In this document: in pieces, positions 12,717 through 20,652 of the stretch | How the letters are laid out: each line of letters begins with the position of its first letter | Position numbering within the stretch: position 1 is the first letter of the stretch | Source: Paenarthrobacter nitroguajacolicus | GTDB lineage: Bacteria; Actinomycetota; Actinomycetes; Actinomycetales; Micrococcaceae | DNA length: 64,000 bases | Direction: 5' to 3' | Assembly: GCF_029952445.1 (NCBI RefSeq) | Contig: NZ_JAQPPK010000019.1 | Coordinates: 1-64,000, forward strand | Made by a program: the position numbers and the translations under genes | Notes under the pieces: model-generated | Database searches by the model: none | The model's input: only the letters and a program-made list of their open reading frames with translations | Told to the model about the DNA's origin: nothing

Positions 12717-13886
12717 TCAGCCGTTGCTGATCTTGGCGAAGGCCTGTTCAAGGTCGGCGATCAGGTCCTCTGATTCCTCGATGCCGCAGGACAGGCGCAG
12801 GAGGTTCACGGGGACGGCCAGCTCGGTTCCCTTGACGGAAGCGTGCGTCATCTCCGAGGGATAGTTCATGAGGGATTCGATGCCGCCCAGCGATTCGGCA
12901 AGCGTGAACACGGAGGTGTTCTCGGCTACGGTCCGGGCAGCGGCCTCGCCGCCCTTGAACTGGACCGACACCATCCCGCCGAATTTCTTCATCTGCTTCG
13001 CGGCAAGAGCGTGGCCGGGGTGGTCCGGCAGGCCGGGGTACAGCACTGCTTCCACTTCGGGTCGCTGCAGCAGCCATTCGGCCACCGCCTGGCCGTTGTC
13101 GCTGTGGCGGTCCATGCGCACACCCAGCGTCTTCAAGCCACGGGTGGTCAGGAACGCGTCCATGGGACCGGAAACAGCCCCAACGGCGAACTGGATGAAG
13201 CCGATCTTCTCCGCAAGCTCAGCATCCTTGACCACAACCGCCCCACCCACGACGTCGGAGTGGCCGCCGATGTACTTGGTGGTGGAGTGGACTACGACGT
13301 CGGCACCGAGTTCCAGCGGGGTCTGCAAGTAGGGAGACGCGAAGGTGTTGTCGACCACCAGGAGGGCGCCGGCGTCGTGCGCTACAGCGGCGAGCGCCGC
13401 GATGTCCGTGATCTTCATCATCGGATTGGACGGCGTCTCAACCCAGACCAGGCGGGTCTTGTTCGCTGCAACCGCGGCAGCCACGGCGTCGAGGTCCGAC
13501 ATGTCCACCGGGGTGTTGCCGATCCCCCAGTCCCCCAGCACACGGTCAATCAGTCTGTAGGTGCCGCCGTAGGCGTCGTTGCCCAGGACGATGTGGTCGC
13601 CGGGGCGGGCCACGGCACGGATCAGGGAGTCCTCGGCAGCGAGGCCGGAGCCGAAGGAAAACGCAGCCGTACCGCCTTCCAATGCCGCAAGTTGCTCCTG
13701 CAGGGCATCACGGGTGGGGTTGCCTCCGCGGCCGTATTCGTAACCTGAACGCAGGCCGCCGATACCGTCCTGGGCGTAGGTTGTGCTGAAATGCAGCGGT
13801 GGCACCACTGCGCCGGTGCGGGGTTCGAATTCCTGGCCGGCGTGGACGGCGCGTGTGTTGAACCCGGCCTTGTTGTTGGCAGACAT
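12717..13886 (-). CDS. metB: Cystathionine gamma-synthase/gamma-lyase (PLP-dependent)
   Basis: A 389-residue Cys/Met metabolism enzyme of PLP fold type I. The N-terminus FNTRAVHAGQEFEPRTGAVV is typical, and the cofactor lysine lies in STTKYIGGHSDVVGG. The ATG at 13886 is chosen because GAGGAG stands 7 nt upstream; an earlier ATG at 13910 lacks this. It follows cystathionine beta-synthase by 42 bp on the same strand, as in mycobacteria. The pair can run reverse transsulfuration (homocysteine to cysteine) if this enzyme acts as a lyase, or methionine synthesis if it acts as a synthase. Sequence alone does not separate the two activities in this family. Confidence 0.88.
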   Translation of the reverse strand: MSANNKAGFNTRAVHAGQEFEPRTGAVVPPLHFSTTYAQDGIGGLRSGYEYGRGGNPTRDALQEQLAALEGGTAAFSFGSGLAAEDSLIRAVARPGDHIVLGNDAYGGTYRLIDRVLGDWGIGNTPVDMSDLDAVAAAVAANKTRLVWVETPSNPMMKITDIAALAAVAHDAGALLVVDNTFASPYLQTPLELGADVVVHSTTKYIGGHSDVVGGAVVVKDAELAEKIGFIQFAVGAVSGPMDAFLTTRGLKTLGVRMDRHSDNGQAVAEWLLQRPEVEAVLYPGLPDHPGHALAAKQMKKFGGMVSVQFKGGEAAARTVAENTSVFTLAESLGGIESLMNYPSEMTHASVKGTELAVPVNLLRLSCGIEESEDLIADLEQAFAKISNG

Positions 13887-13928
13887 GGAAGCTCCTCTTT
13901 GTTCGTTCAACGGGATGGTCAGCGCAGG

Positions 13929-15314
13929 CTAGTTGCTGAGGTAGGCCAGAAGGTCGTGGCGCGTCAGGATCCCCACCGGGGCTCCAACGAAGGTCACCAT
14001 GACGGTATCGACGTCGGACAGCAGCTCCCGCGCGGCGGAAATGGTCTCCAGTGAGCCGATCACGGGGAGGCGGTCACCCATGTGCTCGGCGATCTTGTCC
14101 GTGAGTTTGGCTTCGCCCCTGAACAGTTTGGTGGTGAGGCTGCGCTCGTCCACGGCGCCCAGGACTTCGCCCATCACCACGGGCGGCTCCTGCGACAGGA
14201 CAGGGATGTGCGAGACGCCGAACTCGTTCATGATGTTGATGACGTCGCGGACGGACTCATTGGGATGAATGTGGACCAGGTCCGGCATCTCGCCCGTTTT
14301 CGATTTGAGCACTTCACCAACGGTGGCTTCTTCGCCCCCGGAAAGGAATCCATAGGAGCGCATCCACTGGTCGTTGAAGATCTTGGCCAGATAGCCGCGG
14401 CCCGAATCAGGCAGGATGACCACGACGACGGCGGACTCGTCCAGGTCCTTGGCGGCCTGCAGCGCAGCCACCACCGCCATGCCTGAAGACCCGCCCACCA
14501 GCAGGCCCTCTTCCCTGGCAAGGCGCCGGGTCATGGCGAAGGAATCCGCGTCAGAAACAGCAATAACGTCATCGGGGACGGCGCGGTCGTAGTTGGCGGG
14601 CCACATGTCCTCGCCAACGCCTTCCACGAAGTAGGGACGGCCGGTTCCGCCGGAGTAGACCGAACCTTCCGGGTCCGCGCCGATGATCTTGACCCGGCCG
14701 CCGTCGGACTCCGGACGGTCCGCCGAAACCTGCTTCAGGTACCGGCCCGTGCCGGTGATGGTGCCGCCGGTACCGGCGCCGATCACCACATGGGTGACCC
14801 GGCCGTCGGTGTCGTTCCAGATTTCGGGGCCGGTGGATTCGAAATGGCTGCCCGGGGCTGCCGGATTGGAAAACTGGTCCGGCTTGAAGGCATCAGGTAT
14901 CTCTTTGACCAAGCGGTCCGAGACGCCGTAATAGCTTTGCGGGCTGTCCGGGGCAACGGCGGTGGGCGTCACTACTACCTCGGCTCCGTAGGCCTTCAGC
15001 ACAGCGCGCTTGTCCTCGCCAACCTTGTCCGGGACCACGAAGACGCACTTGTAGCCCTTCTGCTGGGCCACCAGAGCCAGACCCACTCCCGTGTTGCCCG
15101 ACGTCGGCTCAACGATGGTTCCGCCCGGCTTCAGGCGCCCGTCCTTTTCTGCCTCTTCGATCATTTTCACGGCGATCCTGTCCTTGATGGATCCGCCGGG
15201 GTTGATGTATTCGAGCTTGACCAGGACTGTGGCTTTAATCCCGTCCGTAACGTGGTTGAGCTTGATGAGCGGCGTGTTGCCGATGAGGTCCAACACGGAC
15301 TGGGCGTACTTCAT
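13929..15314 (-). CDS. cbs: Cystathionine beta-synthase
   Basis: A 461-residue protein with an N-terminal PLP fold-type II catalytic domain and a C-terminal pair of CBS domains (from about residue 335, HIHPNESVRDVINIMNEFGV). The Schiff-base lysine is K44 in PGGSIKDR, and the substrate/PLP loop TSGNTGVGLA is intact. It condenses homocysteine with serine (or O-acetylserine) to cystathionine. The frame runs upstream to 15527, but the ATG at 15314 (MKYAQSVLDLIGNTPLI) matches the family N-terminus. It is followed by metB in a probable two-gene operon. Unlike mammalian CBS there is no heme-binding N-terminal extension. Confidence 0.92.
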   Translation of the reverse strand: MKYAQSVLDLIGNTPLIKLNHVTDGIKATVLVKLEYINPGGSIKDRIAVKMIEEAEKDGRLKPGGTIVEPTSGNTGVGLALVAQQKGYKCVFVVPDKVGEDKRAVLKAYGAEVVVTPTAVAPDSPQSYYGVSDRLVKEIPDAFKPDQFSNPAAPGSHFESTGPEIWNDTDGRVTHVVIGAGTGGTITGTGRYLKQVSADRPESDGGRVKIIGADPEGSVYSGGTGRPYFVEGVGEDMWPANYDRAVPDDVIAVSDADSFAMTRRLAREEGLLVGGSSGMAVVAALQAAKDLDESAVVVVILPDSGRGYLAKIFNDQWMRSYGFLSGGEEATVGEVLKSKTGEMPDLVHIHPNESVRDVINIMNEFGVSHIPVLSQEPPVVMGEVLGAVDERSLTTKLFRGEAKLTDKIAEHMGDRLPVIGSLETISAARELLSDVDTVMVTFVGAPVGILTRHDLLAYLSN

Positions 15315-15360
15315 AGGTACAAAGTTACCGCCTGCCCGCTTGGGGACCTGCGTCGGCCGG

Positions 15361-15753
15361 CTAGCTCCCCGCAGAGGTGTCCGTCTGCCAGAGCCCCAAA
15401 ATGTTGCCTTCCGTGTCTTTGAAGTAGGCGTACCACCCCATGGTCGGAACGGCATCCTTGCCTTGCACCACGGAACCGCCGGCCTGTTCGACCTCCGCGA
15501 GGGCAGCGTCAAGGTCCGCAACATCAATGGTGAGGATGGGGGTCTTCAAATTGTCGGTCCGGGGGAACAACGCGCCGTTGATGGCTCCGGGCTCCTTCGG
15601 CGCACCGGTTTGCTCATCCGATTCCGTGGTCAGGGCGATGGTGTAATCCATGCCCTGCATTGGGCTGAGGTTCCAGCCGAAAGTCTTCTGGTAGAAGGTG
15701 TTGGCCCGGTCGGTGTCTTCCGTGGGGATTTCAAAATGCACTATTGCGGCCAT
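15361..15753 (-). CDS. VOC-superfamily (glyoxalase/bleomycin-resistance fold) protein
   Basis: A 130-residue protein with the two beta-alpha-beta-beta-beta repeats of the VOC fold: VHFEIPTEDTDRANTFYQKTFGW at the N-terminus and GWYAYFKDTEGNILGLWQ at the C-terminus. The conserved glutamate of the EGNILGLWQ motif is present. The ATG at 15753 has AAGGAG at a good distance; the upstream open frame to 16050 is antisense to the next gene and is rejected. It belongs to the VOC branch usually annotated as PhnB/YdcJ-like, with no assigned substrate. It stands alone, 46 bp downstream of cbs on the same strand but with opposite order. Confidence 0.8.
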   Translation of the reverse strand: MAAIVHFEIPTEDTDRANTFYQKTFGWNLSPMQGMDYTIALTTESDEQTGAPKEPGAINGALFPRTDNLKTPILTIDVADLDAALAEVEQAGGSVVQGKDAVPTMGWYAYFKDTEGNILGLWQTDTSAGS

Positions 15754-15904
15754 GGCTGGCGCTCCTTGTTCCTGGTTCCTTGGTATTTGTTCCTTGGATT
15801 CGGACGCGGCCCACCCGCGCCACATCACGGAGTCTAGACCCGGGCGGGCACCACCGTAAGGGGCTTTTTCCGGGAATGTCAGCCCGGCGTGGGACCATAA
15901 AAAC

Positions 15905-16876
15905 ATGACCATCGCAGACGCCCCGCCCCTTGTGGCGGCAGCGGCGGATGCAGCCGTCCGATGGCATCCGGGCGGTTCCTTCCGCCTGGACCAGACCATG
16001 TTTCCGCTCATGCGCGGCAATGCTGATCCGTCCTTCGCGGCGCACGCCAACGGCTACTGGATGGCCTTCACTGCGCCGTCCGGCCCGGTGGCACTTCGCT
16101 TGTCCGGCGGCGGTCATGGTCCGGACTCTTTCGTAGACGCGCAGGCTTGGGGGCCTGGAGCCTCGGACGCAGTGGCTGGCGTCCCCCGGCTGCTGGGGGC
16201 CGACGACGATTGGTCGGCCTTCGATGCCCCCGCTTTCCACGCCACGCTCCCGCGCCGCGTCACAGAAGCACGACGCCGGAACCTGGCAGTGCGCCTGCCC
16301 TCCACCGGGCGGGTGGTTGACTCACTGGTGCCCACCATTTTGGAGCAAAAGGTCACCACTTTGGAGGCAAGGCGTGGCTACCGATACCTGATGTACCGGT
16401 ACGGGACGCCTGCGCCGGGAAAAGCCCCCGCAGGCCTGCTCGTTCCTCCGACCGCCCGCCAATGGCTGGCCATTCCTTCGTGGGAGTGGCACAAGGCCGG
16501 AGTTGGACCACAGCGTTCGGCCACAGTCATGCGGGCGCTGCAATCCGCCGTCGCGCTTGAACGTTTGGCTGGGCTGGACTCCGTGGAGGCCGGCGCCAAG
16601 CTGCAGACGATTCCCGGTATCGGTGTCTGGACCGCGGCCGAAGTCGTCCAGCGGACCCACGGCTGCCCGGATTCAATCTCCGTGGGCGACTACCACTTGG
16701 CGGCGTACGTGGGCTACGCCTTGACCGGGGAGAAAACGGACGACGCCGGCATGATCGAGCTGCTCGAACCGTGGCGCGGGCAGCGGCAACGGCTTGTCCG
16801 GATGCTGTACCTGAGCGGCTTCCGCAAACCCACGTTCGGCCCCCGGATGACCGTGCAGGACCACCGCCACCACTAG
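15905..16876 (+). CDS. DNA-3-methyladenine glycosylase, AlkA-like HhH-GPD protein
   Basis: A 323-residue base-excision-repair glycosylase of the HhH-GPD superfamily. The helix-hairpin-helix reads IPGIGVWTAAEVVQ (from about residue 236), and the catalytic aspartate is D262 in VGDYHLAAYVGYAL, at the standard spacing of about 25 residues. There is no C-terminal 4Fe-4S cysteine cluster, so it is AlkA-type and not Nth/MutY-type. The N-terminal about 90 residues resemble the AlkA beta domain. It would excise alkylated purines. Its TAG forms the edge of a 71-bp palindrome (16876-16946) shared with the convergent DUF559 gene. Confidence 0.87.
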   Translation: MTIADAPPLVAAAADAAVRWHPGGSFRLDQTMFPLMRGNADPSFAAHANGYWMAFTAPSGPVALRLSGGGHGPDSFVDAQAWGPGASDAVAGVPRLLGADDDWSAFDAPAFHATLPRRVTEARRRNLAVRLPSTGRVVDSLVPTILEQKVTTLEARRGYRYLMYRYGTPAPGKAPAGLLVPPTARQWLAIPSWEWHKAGVGPQRSATVMRALQSAVALERLAGLDSVEAGAKLQTIPGIGVWTAAEVVQRTHGCPDSISVGDYHLAAYVGYALTGEKTDDAGMIELLEPWRGQRQRLVRMLYLSGFRKPTFGPRMTVQDHRHH

Positions 16877-16946
16877 AAGCAACGCGGGGTCACTTATGGC
16901 CCATGTTTGCCGCATTTATGGGCCATAAGTGACCCGGCGTTGCTTC
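16876..16946. repeat. Intergenic palindrome, four-copy family, copy A
   Basis: Arms 16876-16904 and 16918-16946 (29 bp, one mismatch) with a 13-nt loop. The core of the arm is GGGTCACTTATGGCCCAT. The palindrome occupies the whole space between two convergent stop codons: TAG of the AlkA-like gene (16874-16876) and TGA of the DUF559 gene (complement of 16945-16947). The loop, read in reverse complement, matches the loop of copy B at 10 of 13 positions, so A and B are the same element in opposite orientation. Confidence 0.92.
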
Positions 16947-17865
16947 AGTTGGTGCGGAGTTTGGCTGACCGGATACGAGAGATGACCCCGGCAAACCCCT
17001 CCGCCATGTCATCCGCGTTGACCTTGAAATACGACCATCCCGCACTCAGGAATGCTTCGTCGCGTCGGTTGTCACGGGTCTGCTGTTCGCGCGAAAGGTG
17101 ATGGGCGCCGTCGTACTGGATTGCAATCCGGAACCGCCGATAGCCGAGGTCGGCCGTTGGCGACCACGGATCCTCCGGGTCCAGTCGCAACTGCAGTTCC
17201 GGCTCGGGCAGCCCCTCGTCCCGCATGGCCAATCGCAGGAACGTCTCGGGATACGAGTCAGCTCCGATCCGCATCTCGTCCAGCGCCAGCCGTGCTTTCT
17301 CTACCCCTTGGAGGTTTGGATGCTGCCGAATGAGCAGCCTCAGCCCGGAGCTATAGGCATAAGGTTCAGTCCTCAGCTCCAGGTCTGGCCGGGGCCGGCG
17401 AATGAGTTGATCGCCCATGGCGATGACATACGGGAGGGGCATCGACTTGGCAAGATCCAACCAGGTTCTGGGGCGAACCGACACGGGTATGCCTTGATGA
17501 TCCATGACTTCGCCTGGGAAAACACGGACGCGATGCCCTGTCACTCCGGCCCTCCGCACCCTGGGCAGTTCGTGCGGCTTGCTCAGATGCAGGGCGTCGT
17601 TGTTCCCCATCCACGGCGGAAGCCCCAGGCCCGTCAGGATAGCGGCGGTCTCATGAGAGATCCAGGCCCCGGGGGTTGCGGCCGTGAGGACCCGGGCCCG
17701 CTCAATGAGTTCCACGTCGGCTCCGCGTGGCAGGTAGATGAGCCGACCGCCGTCGTCGATGTCCTTGGCCCGCAGCCGTTTCCTCGGCACCCCCAGCTCA
17801 CGCGACTCGTAAATCGTAAAAGGGCGGGTGCCGAGAACCTCGGGCAAAGGACTGATGCGAACCAT
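16945..17865 (-). CDS. DUF559 / Vsr-like endonuclease-fold protein with AbiEi-like N-terminus
   Basis: A 306-residue protein. The N-terminal about 60 residues look like the winged-helix entry domain found in AbiEi-like and many actinobacterial DUF559 proteins (SRELGVPRKRLRAKDI). The C-terminal about 100 residues are a PD-(D/E)XK-like nuclease fold: E207 in YPETFLRL, D239 in TADLGYRRF, and QYDGAHH at 250-256, where many relatives have EYDG. The frame continues upstream to a TTG at 17934 inside a repeat; ATG 17865 is chosen because family N-termini begin near here. The gene is bracketed by palindrome copies A and B. Function is unknown for the family; nuclease activity is inferred from the fold. 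Confidence 0.75.
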   Translation of the reverse strand: MVRISPLPEVLGTRPFTIYESRELGVPRKRLRAKDIDDGGRLIYLPRGADVELIERARVLTAATPGAWISHETAAILTGLGLPPWMGNNDALHLSKPHELPRVRRAGVTGHRVRVFPGEVMDHQGIPVSVRPRTWLDLAKSMPLPYVIAMGDQLIRRPRPDLELRTEPYAYSSGLRLLIRQHPNLQGVEKARLALDEMRIGADSYPETFLRLAMRDEGLPEPELQLRLDPEDPWSPTADLGYRRFRIAIQYDGAHHLSREQQTRDNRRDEAFLSAGWSYFKVNADDMAEGFAGVISRIRSAKLRTN

Positions 17866-17903
17866 GCACTCCAGTCTCTCGGCAGCGAGCCCCTCAAATG
17901 GAG

Positions 17904-17912
17904 TTATCCACA
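17904..17912 (+). promoter_or_regulatory. Consensus DnaA-box sequence (TTATCCACA) upstream of the DUF559 gene
   Basis: A perfect TTATCCACA followed by GG, 39 bp upstream of the ATG at 17865. It is a single site with no cluster and no oriC-type surroundings, so replication initiation is excluded. It could be a DnaA- or regulator-responsive promoter site, or chance. Confidence 0.4.
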
Positions 17913-17930
17913 GGACCACTTTCCCAAACT

Positions 17931-17995
17931 GCAACGCGGGATCACTTATGGCCCATAAATGGAGGAAACATGGGCCATAAGTGACCCCGCGTTGC
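17931..17995. repeat. Intergenic palindrome, four-copy family, copy B
   Basis: Arms 17931-17956 and 17970-17995 (26 bp, one mismatch) with a 13-nt loop, and the same GCAACGCGGGnTCACTTATG arm as copy A. It ends 2 bp before the stop of the AMP-ligase gene (complement of 17998-18000), so relative to that gene it sits as a terminator would. It also forms the upstream edge of the DUF559 gene. By its loop it lies in opposite orientation to copy A. Confidence 0.92.
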
Positions 17996-17997
17996 TT

Positions 17998-19674
17998 TCA
18001 GAGGTGGAGCCGGGACACGGCTTCCTGGCGCATATCGACTTTGCGGACTTTCCCGGAGACGGTCATCGGGAAGCTTTCACGGACGTCGATGTAGCGGGGA
18101 ATCTTGTAATGCGCCAGTTTGCCCCGGCAGTACTCGGCGAGGTCGTCGGCTGTCAGCGGCCCGGCGCCGGGCTTGAGGATGATGCACGCCATGAGCTCCT
18201 CGCCGTACTTGGCATCCGGAACGCCGATCACCTGCACGTCCTGGATGGAAGGGTGCAGGTAGAGGAATTCCTCGATCTCGCGGGGATAGATGTTCTCCCC
18301 GCCACGGATCACCATGTCCTTGATGCGTCCTTCGATCACGAGGTAGCCGTCTTCATCCATGCGGGCCAGGTCCCCGGTGTGCATCCATCCGTCAGCGTCG
18401 ATGGCCTCGGCGGTCTTGTCCGGTTGGCCCCAGTAGCCCTGCATGACGGCATAGCCCCGGGTGCAGAGCTCCCCGATAACGCCACGCTCCACGGTCTCTC
18501 CCGACCCCGGCTCCACCACCTTGCTCTCCAGGTGCGGCATGGTCCGGCCCACGGTGGATGTCCGCTGCTCCAGGGTATCCCCGGCGCGCGTCATGGTGGA
18601 CACCGGCGATGTCTCGGTCATGCCGTAGCAAATGGCCACGTCCACCATGTGCATCTCGCCGATAACCCGCCGCATGACCTCGATGGGACAAAGCGAACCC
18701 GCCATCACGCCGGTCCGCAGCGTCGACAGGTCATAGGACGCAAAATCGTCCATGGCGAGCTCTGCGATAAACATGGTGGGCACGCCGTACAGCGACGTTC
18801 CGCCAAAATCCTGCACGGCTTCCAACGCCGCCGAAGCACTGAATCCCCGGCTGGGAATGATGGTGGCAGCCCCGAAGCTGAGCGCGTTCAGGTTTCCGAT
18901 CACCATGCCGAAACAGTGGTAGAACGGCACCGGGATCACCACCCTGTCATGCTCTGTGTAGTTCAGGAGCCGCCCAATCGAGTTCCCGTTGTTCAGGATG
19001 TTGTGGTGCGTCAGCGTTGCGCCCTTCGGGAAACCAGTGGTGCCCGAGGTGTATTGCAGGTTGATGGGATCGTGCGGGTCCAGTTCCGCCATCCGCTCGC
19101 GAAGCGCTGAAAGCCCGACGCCGTCAGCCCGGGTCAGGAGCTCGGCGTAGCTCAGTTCGTGGCCGGCTTCCGGAACCCCCGCCGTAAGCCCCGCCGCGGG
19201 TTCGCCGGGAAGGAACACCACCTCCCGCAGTTCCGGGCAGGTGCCCGCCGCATCCCGGGCCATGCCGACGTAGTCGCTGTTCTTGTCCGTTGGGGCGGTC
19301 ACCAGCATCCGCATGCCATTCTGTTTGACTACGAATTCCAGTTCATGGCTGCGGTAGGCAGGATTCACGTTGACCAGCACCGCCCCGATCTTGGCCGTGG
19401 CGTACTGGAGAATCGTCCATTCGGCGCAGTTTGGACTCCAGATGCCAATCCGCTCCCCCTTTGCCACGCCCAGGGCGAGCAGCGCGCGGGCGAGGCGGTC
19501 GACGTCGTCGTTCAACTTTTGATAACTCCAGCGCCGGGCGTCACCGCCCGGCGAGGCGGCGGCCTCTATGAGGGCGTCGCGCAACGGAAACTGAGCGGCG
19601 ATGCGCTCAAAGTTGGCGCCAATGGTCTCTTCGAGCAACGGGACGTCAGTGTCTCCGGCGGTGTAGGACAACAT
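17998..19674 (-). CDS. Fatty-acyl-CoA synthetase, AMP-binding family
   Basis: A 558-residue adenylate-forming ligase. The AMP/phosphate loop YTSGTTGFPKGATLTHHN is intact, as are the downstream motifs GWMHTGDLARMDEDGYLVIEGR and IRGGENIYPREIEEFL, and the C-terminal catalytic lysine lies in FPMTVSGKVRKVDMR. It activates a carboxylic acid, probably medium- or long-chain, to its CoA thioester via the adenylate. The protein resembles the FadD/acetyl-CoA-synthetase-like group used in actinobacterial fatty-acid degradation. It is monocistronic: palindrome B follows it, and the divergent ABM monooxygenase gene starts 84 bp upstream. Confidence 0.88.
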   Translation of the reverse strand: MLSYTAGDTDVPLLEETIGANFERIAAQFPLRDALIEAAASPGGDARRWSYQKLNDDVDRLARALLALGVAKGERIGIWSPNCAEWTILQYATAKIGAVLVNVNPAYRSHELEFVVKQNGMRMLVTAPTDKNSDYVGMARDAAGTCPELREVVFLPGEPAAGLTAGVPEAGHELSYAELLTRADGVGLSALRERMAELDPHDPINLQYTSGTTGFPKGATLTHHNILNNGNSIGRLLNYTEHDRVVIPVPFYHCFGMVIGNLNALSFGAATIIPSRGFSASAALEAVQDFGGTSLYGVPTMFIAELAMDDFASYDLSTLRTGVMAGSLCPIEVMRRVIGEMHMVDVAICYGMTETSPVSTMTRAGDTLEQRTSTVGRTMPHLESKVVEPGSGETVERGVIGELCTRGYAVMQGYWGQPDKTAEAIDADGWMHTGDLARMDEDGYLVIEGRIKDMVIRGGENIYPREIEEFLYLHPSIQDVQVIGVPDAKYGEELMACIILKPGAGPLTADDLAEYCRGKLAHYKIPRYIDVRESFPMTVSGKVRKVDMRQEAVSRLHL

Positions 19675-19757
19675 GACGGAACGCTACCAAGCCCTGCCCC
19701 GCAACAGAACCGTCATCACCTCAAGCAGCACCGTGTCCTGCCGGTAGGGTTGGTTCC

Positions 19758-20036
19758 ATGAGTGCACCCATTGACCTGAAGGCCACGTTCATCCCCAACG
19801 AAGGCGAGTTCTTCCGCGTGAAGCTCGCACTGGAAATCGCGATTGATGAGGTGGTCAACGAGCCCGGCTGCATCCGTTACGAACTGACTGAAGCCACCGA
19901 AGAGAAACTGGTCCTCACGGAACGCTGGGAGTCCGAGGAACTGCTGGATAAGCACTCCAAGGGCATCGCGGTGCAGGACCTGAACGAGTCGCTCAGTGCG
20001 TTGCTTGCCGAGCCCGTGAAGCTGGAACGCCTGTAG
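19758..20036 (+). CDS. Antibiotic biosynthesis monooxygenase (ABM)-domain protein, putative quinol monooxygenase
   Basis: A 92-residue single-domain ABM protein, a dimeric ferredoxin-like fold of usual length. The core pattern is NEPGCIRYELTEATEEKLVLTERWESEELLDKH cut across two strands, in which the E-x-W and the following H are the typical residues of the YgiN-like quinol monooxygenase group. It stands alone between the divergent acyl-CoA synthetase and the convergent thioredoxin, followed by a strong terminator at 20069-20106. The substrate is unknown. Confidence 0.78.
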   Translation: MSAPIDLKATFIPNEGEFFRVKLALEIAIDEVVNEPGCIRYELTEATEEKLVLTERWESEELLDKHSKGIAVQDLNESLSALLAEPVKLERL

Positions 20037-20068
20037 CAATCGCCGCGGGACTGCCAGAACGCCTTAAA

Positions 20069-20106
20069 GCAACGAGGTCGCCGGAATCATCCGGCGACCT
20101 CGTTGC
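20069..20106. terminator. Bidirectional intrinsic terminator
   Basis: Perfect 16-bp stem (GCAACGAGGTCGCCGG and complement) with a 6-nt loop. It is followed on the + strand by GTTTCC and preceded by TTAAA, so it can serve both convergent genes. Confidence 0.85.
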
Positions 20107-20133
20107 GTTTCCGGCGGTTTCGCCGGGAGTGGT

Positions 20134-20511
20134 CTAGTTTTCCTGTGCCTCGGCACGGGACTTCGCCACGTGTGCGTGGACTTCTTCCATGTCCAGGCCC
20201 TTCACGGCCTCAATAACCTGTTCAAGCTGCTGGGCGTTCAGCGCGCCGGGCTGCGAGAAGACAAGGACCTTCTCACGGAATGCCATCAGCGTGGGGATGG
20301 AGGTGATCCCGGCCTCTGCGGCGAGCTGCTGCTCGGCCTCGGTGTCCACCTTGGCGAAGACCACGTCGGCGTGTTTATCCGATGCCGCTCCGTACGTGGG
20401 CGCGAACTGCCGGCAGGGACCGCACCATGCAGCCCAGAAATCCACAAGGACAATGTCGTTATCCTCGATGGTCGATGCGAACTGTTCACCAGTGATGTCA
20501 ACTGTAGCCAT
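20134..20511 (-). CDS. Thioredoxin
   Basis: A 125-residue thioredoxin-fold protein with the active site WCGPC (C30, C33) in VDFWAAWCGPC and the cis-proline in ITSIPTLMAF. It reduces protein disulfides using thioredoxin reductase. The open frame extends to 20634, but the ATG at 20511 (MATVDITGEQF) gives the usual start. The C-terminus is about 15 residues longer than minimal thioredoxins and charged (EEVHAHVAKSRAEAQEN). No reductase gene is nearby. The start lies 142 bp from the divergent TetR gene. Confidence 0.92.
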   Translation of the reverse strand: MATVDITGEQFASTIEDNDIVLVDFWAAWCGPCRQFAPTYGAASDKHADVVFAKVDTEAEQQLAAEAGITSIPTLMAFREKVLVFSQPGALNAQQLEQVIEAVKGLDMEEVHAHVAKSRAEAQEN

Positions 20512-20625
20512 GGTTCCACCGTACGCGTCCGGGCCTGTGATGTCGCGCGGAGGTGGTGGCTGTTCGCTTCCCGCGTCACCGGGAATAAATAGCCGGCCCA
20601 GACGCCCAGCTGGCTCTTGATTCCG

Positions 20626-20643
20626 GTTGAACAAGTGTTTAAC
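20626..20643. promoter_or_regulatory. Palindrome upstream of the TetR/ABC exporter operon
   Basis: GTTGAACAAGTGTTTAAC is an 18-bp palindrome with one mismatched pair outside the centre, 10 bp before the TetR start codon. This position suits autorepression by the TetR protein. Confidence 0.6.
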
Positions 20644-20652
20644 CTATGAAAC

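Noticed and set aside
17904..17912. DnaA box as a replication origin
   Set aside because: Only one box is seen; there are no dnaA/dnaN genes, no AT-rich unwinding region and no box cluster. It is listed only as a possible regulatory site.
16945..17934. Extended start (TTG 17934) for the DUF559 gene
   Set aside because: The TTG lies inside palindrome B and the added residues are unlike the family N-terminus; ATG 17865 gives a normal length.
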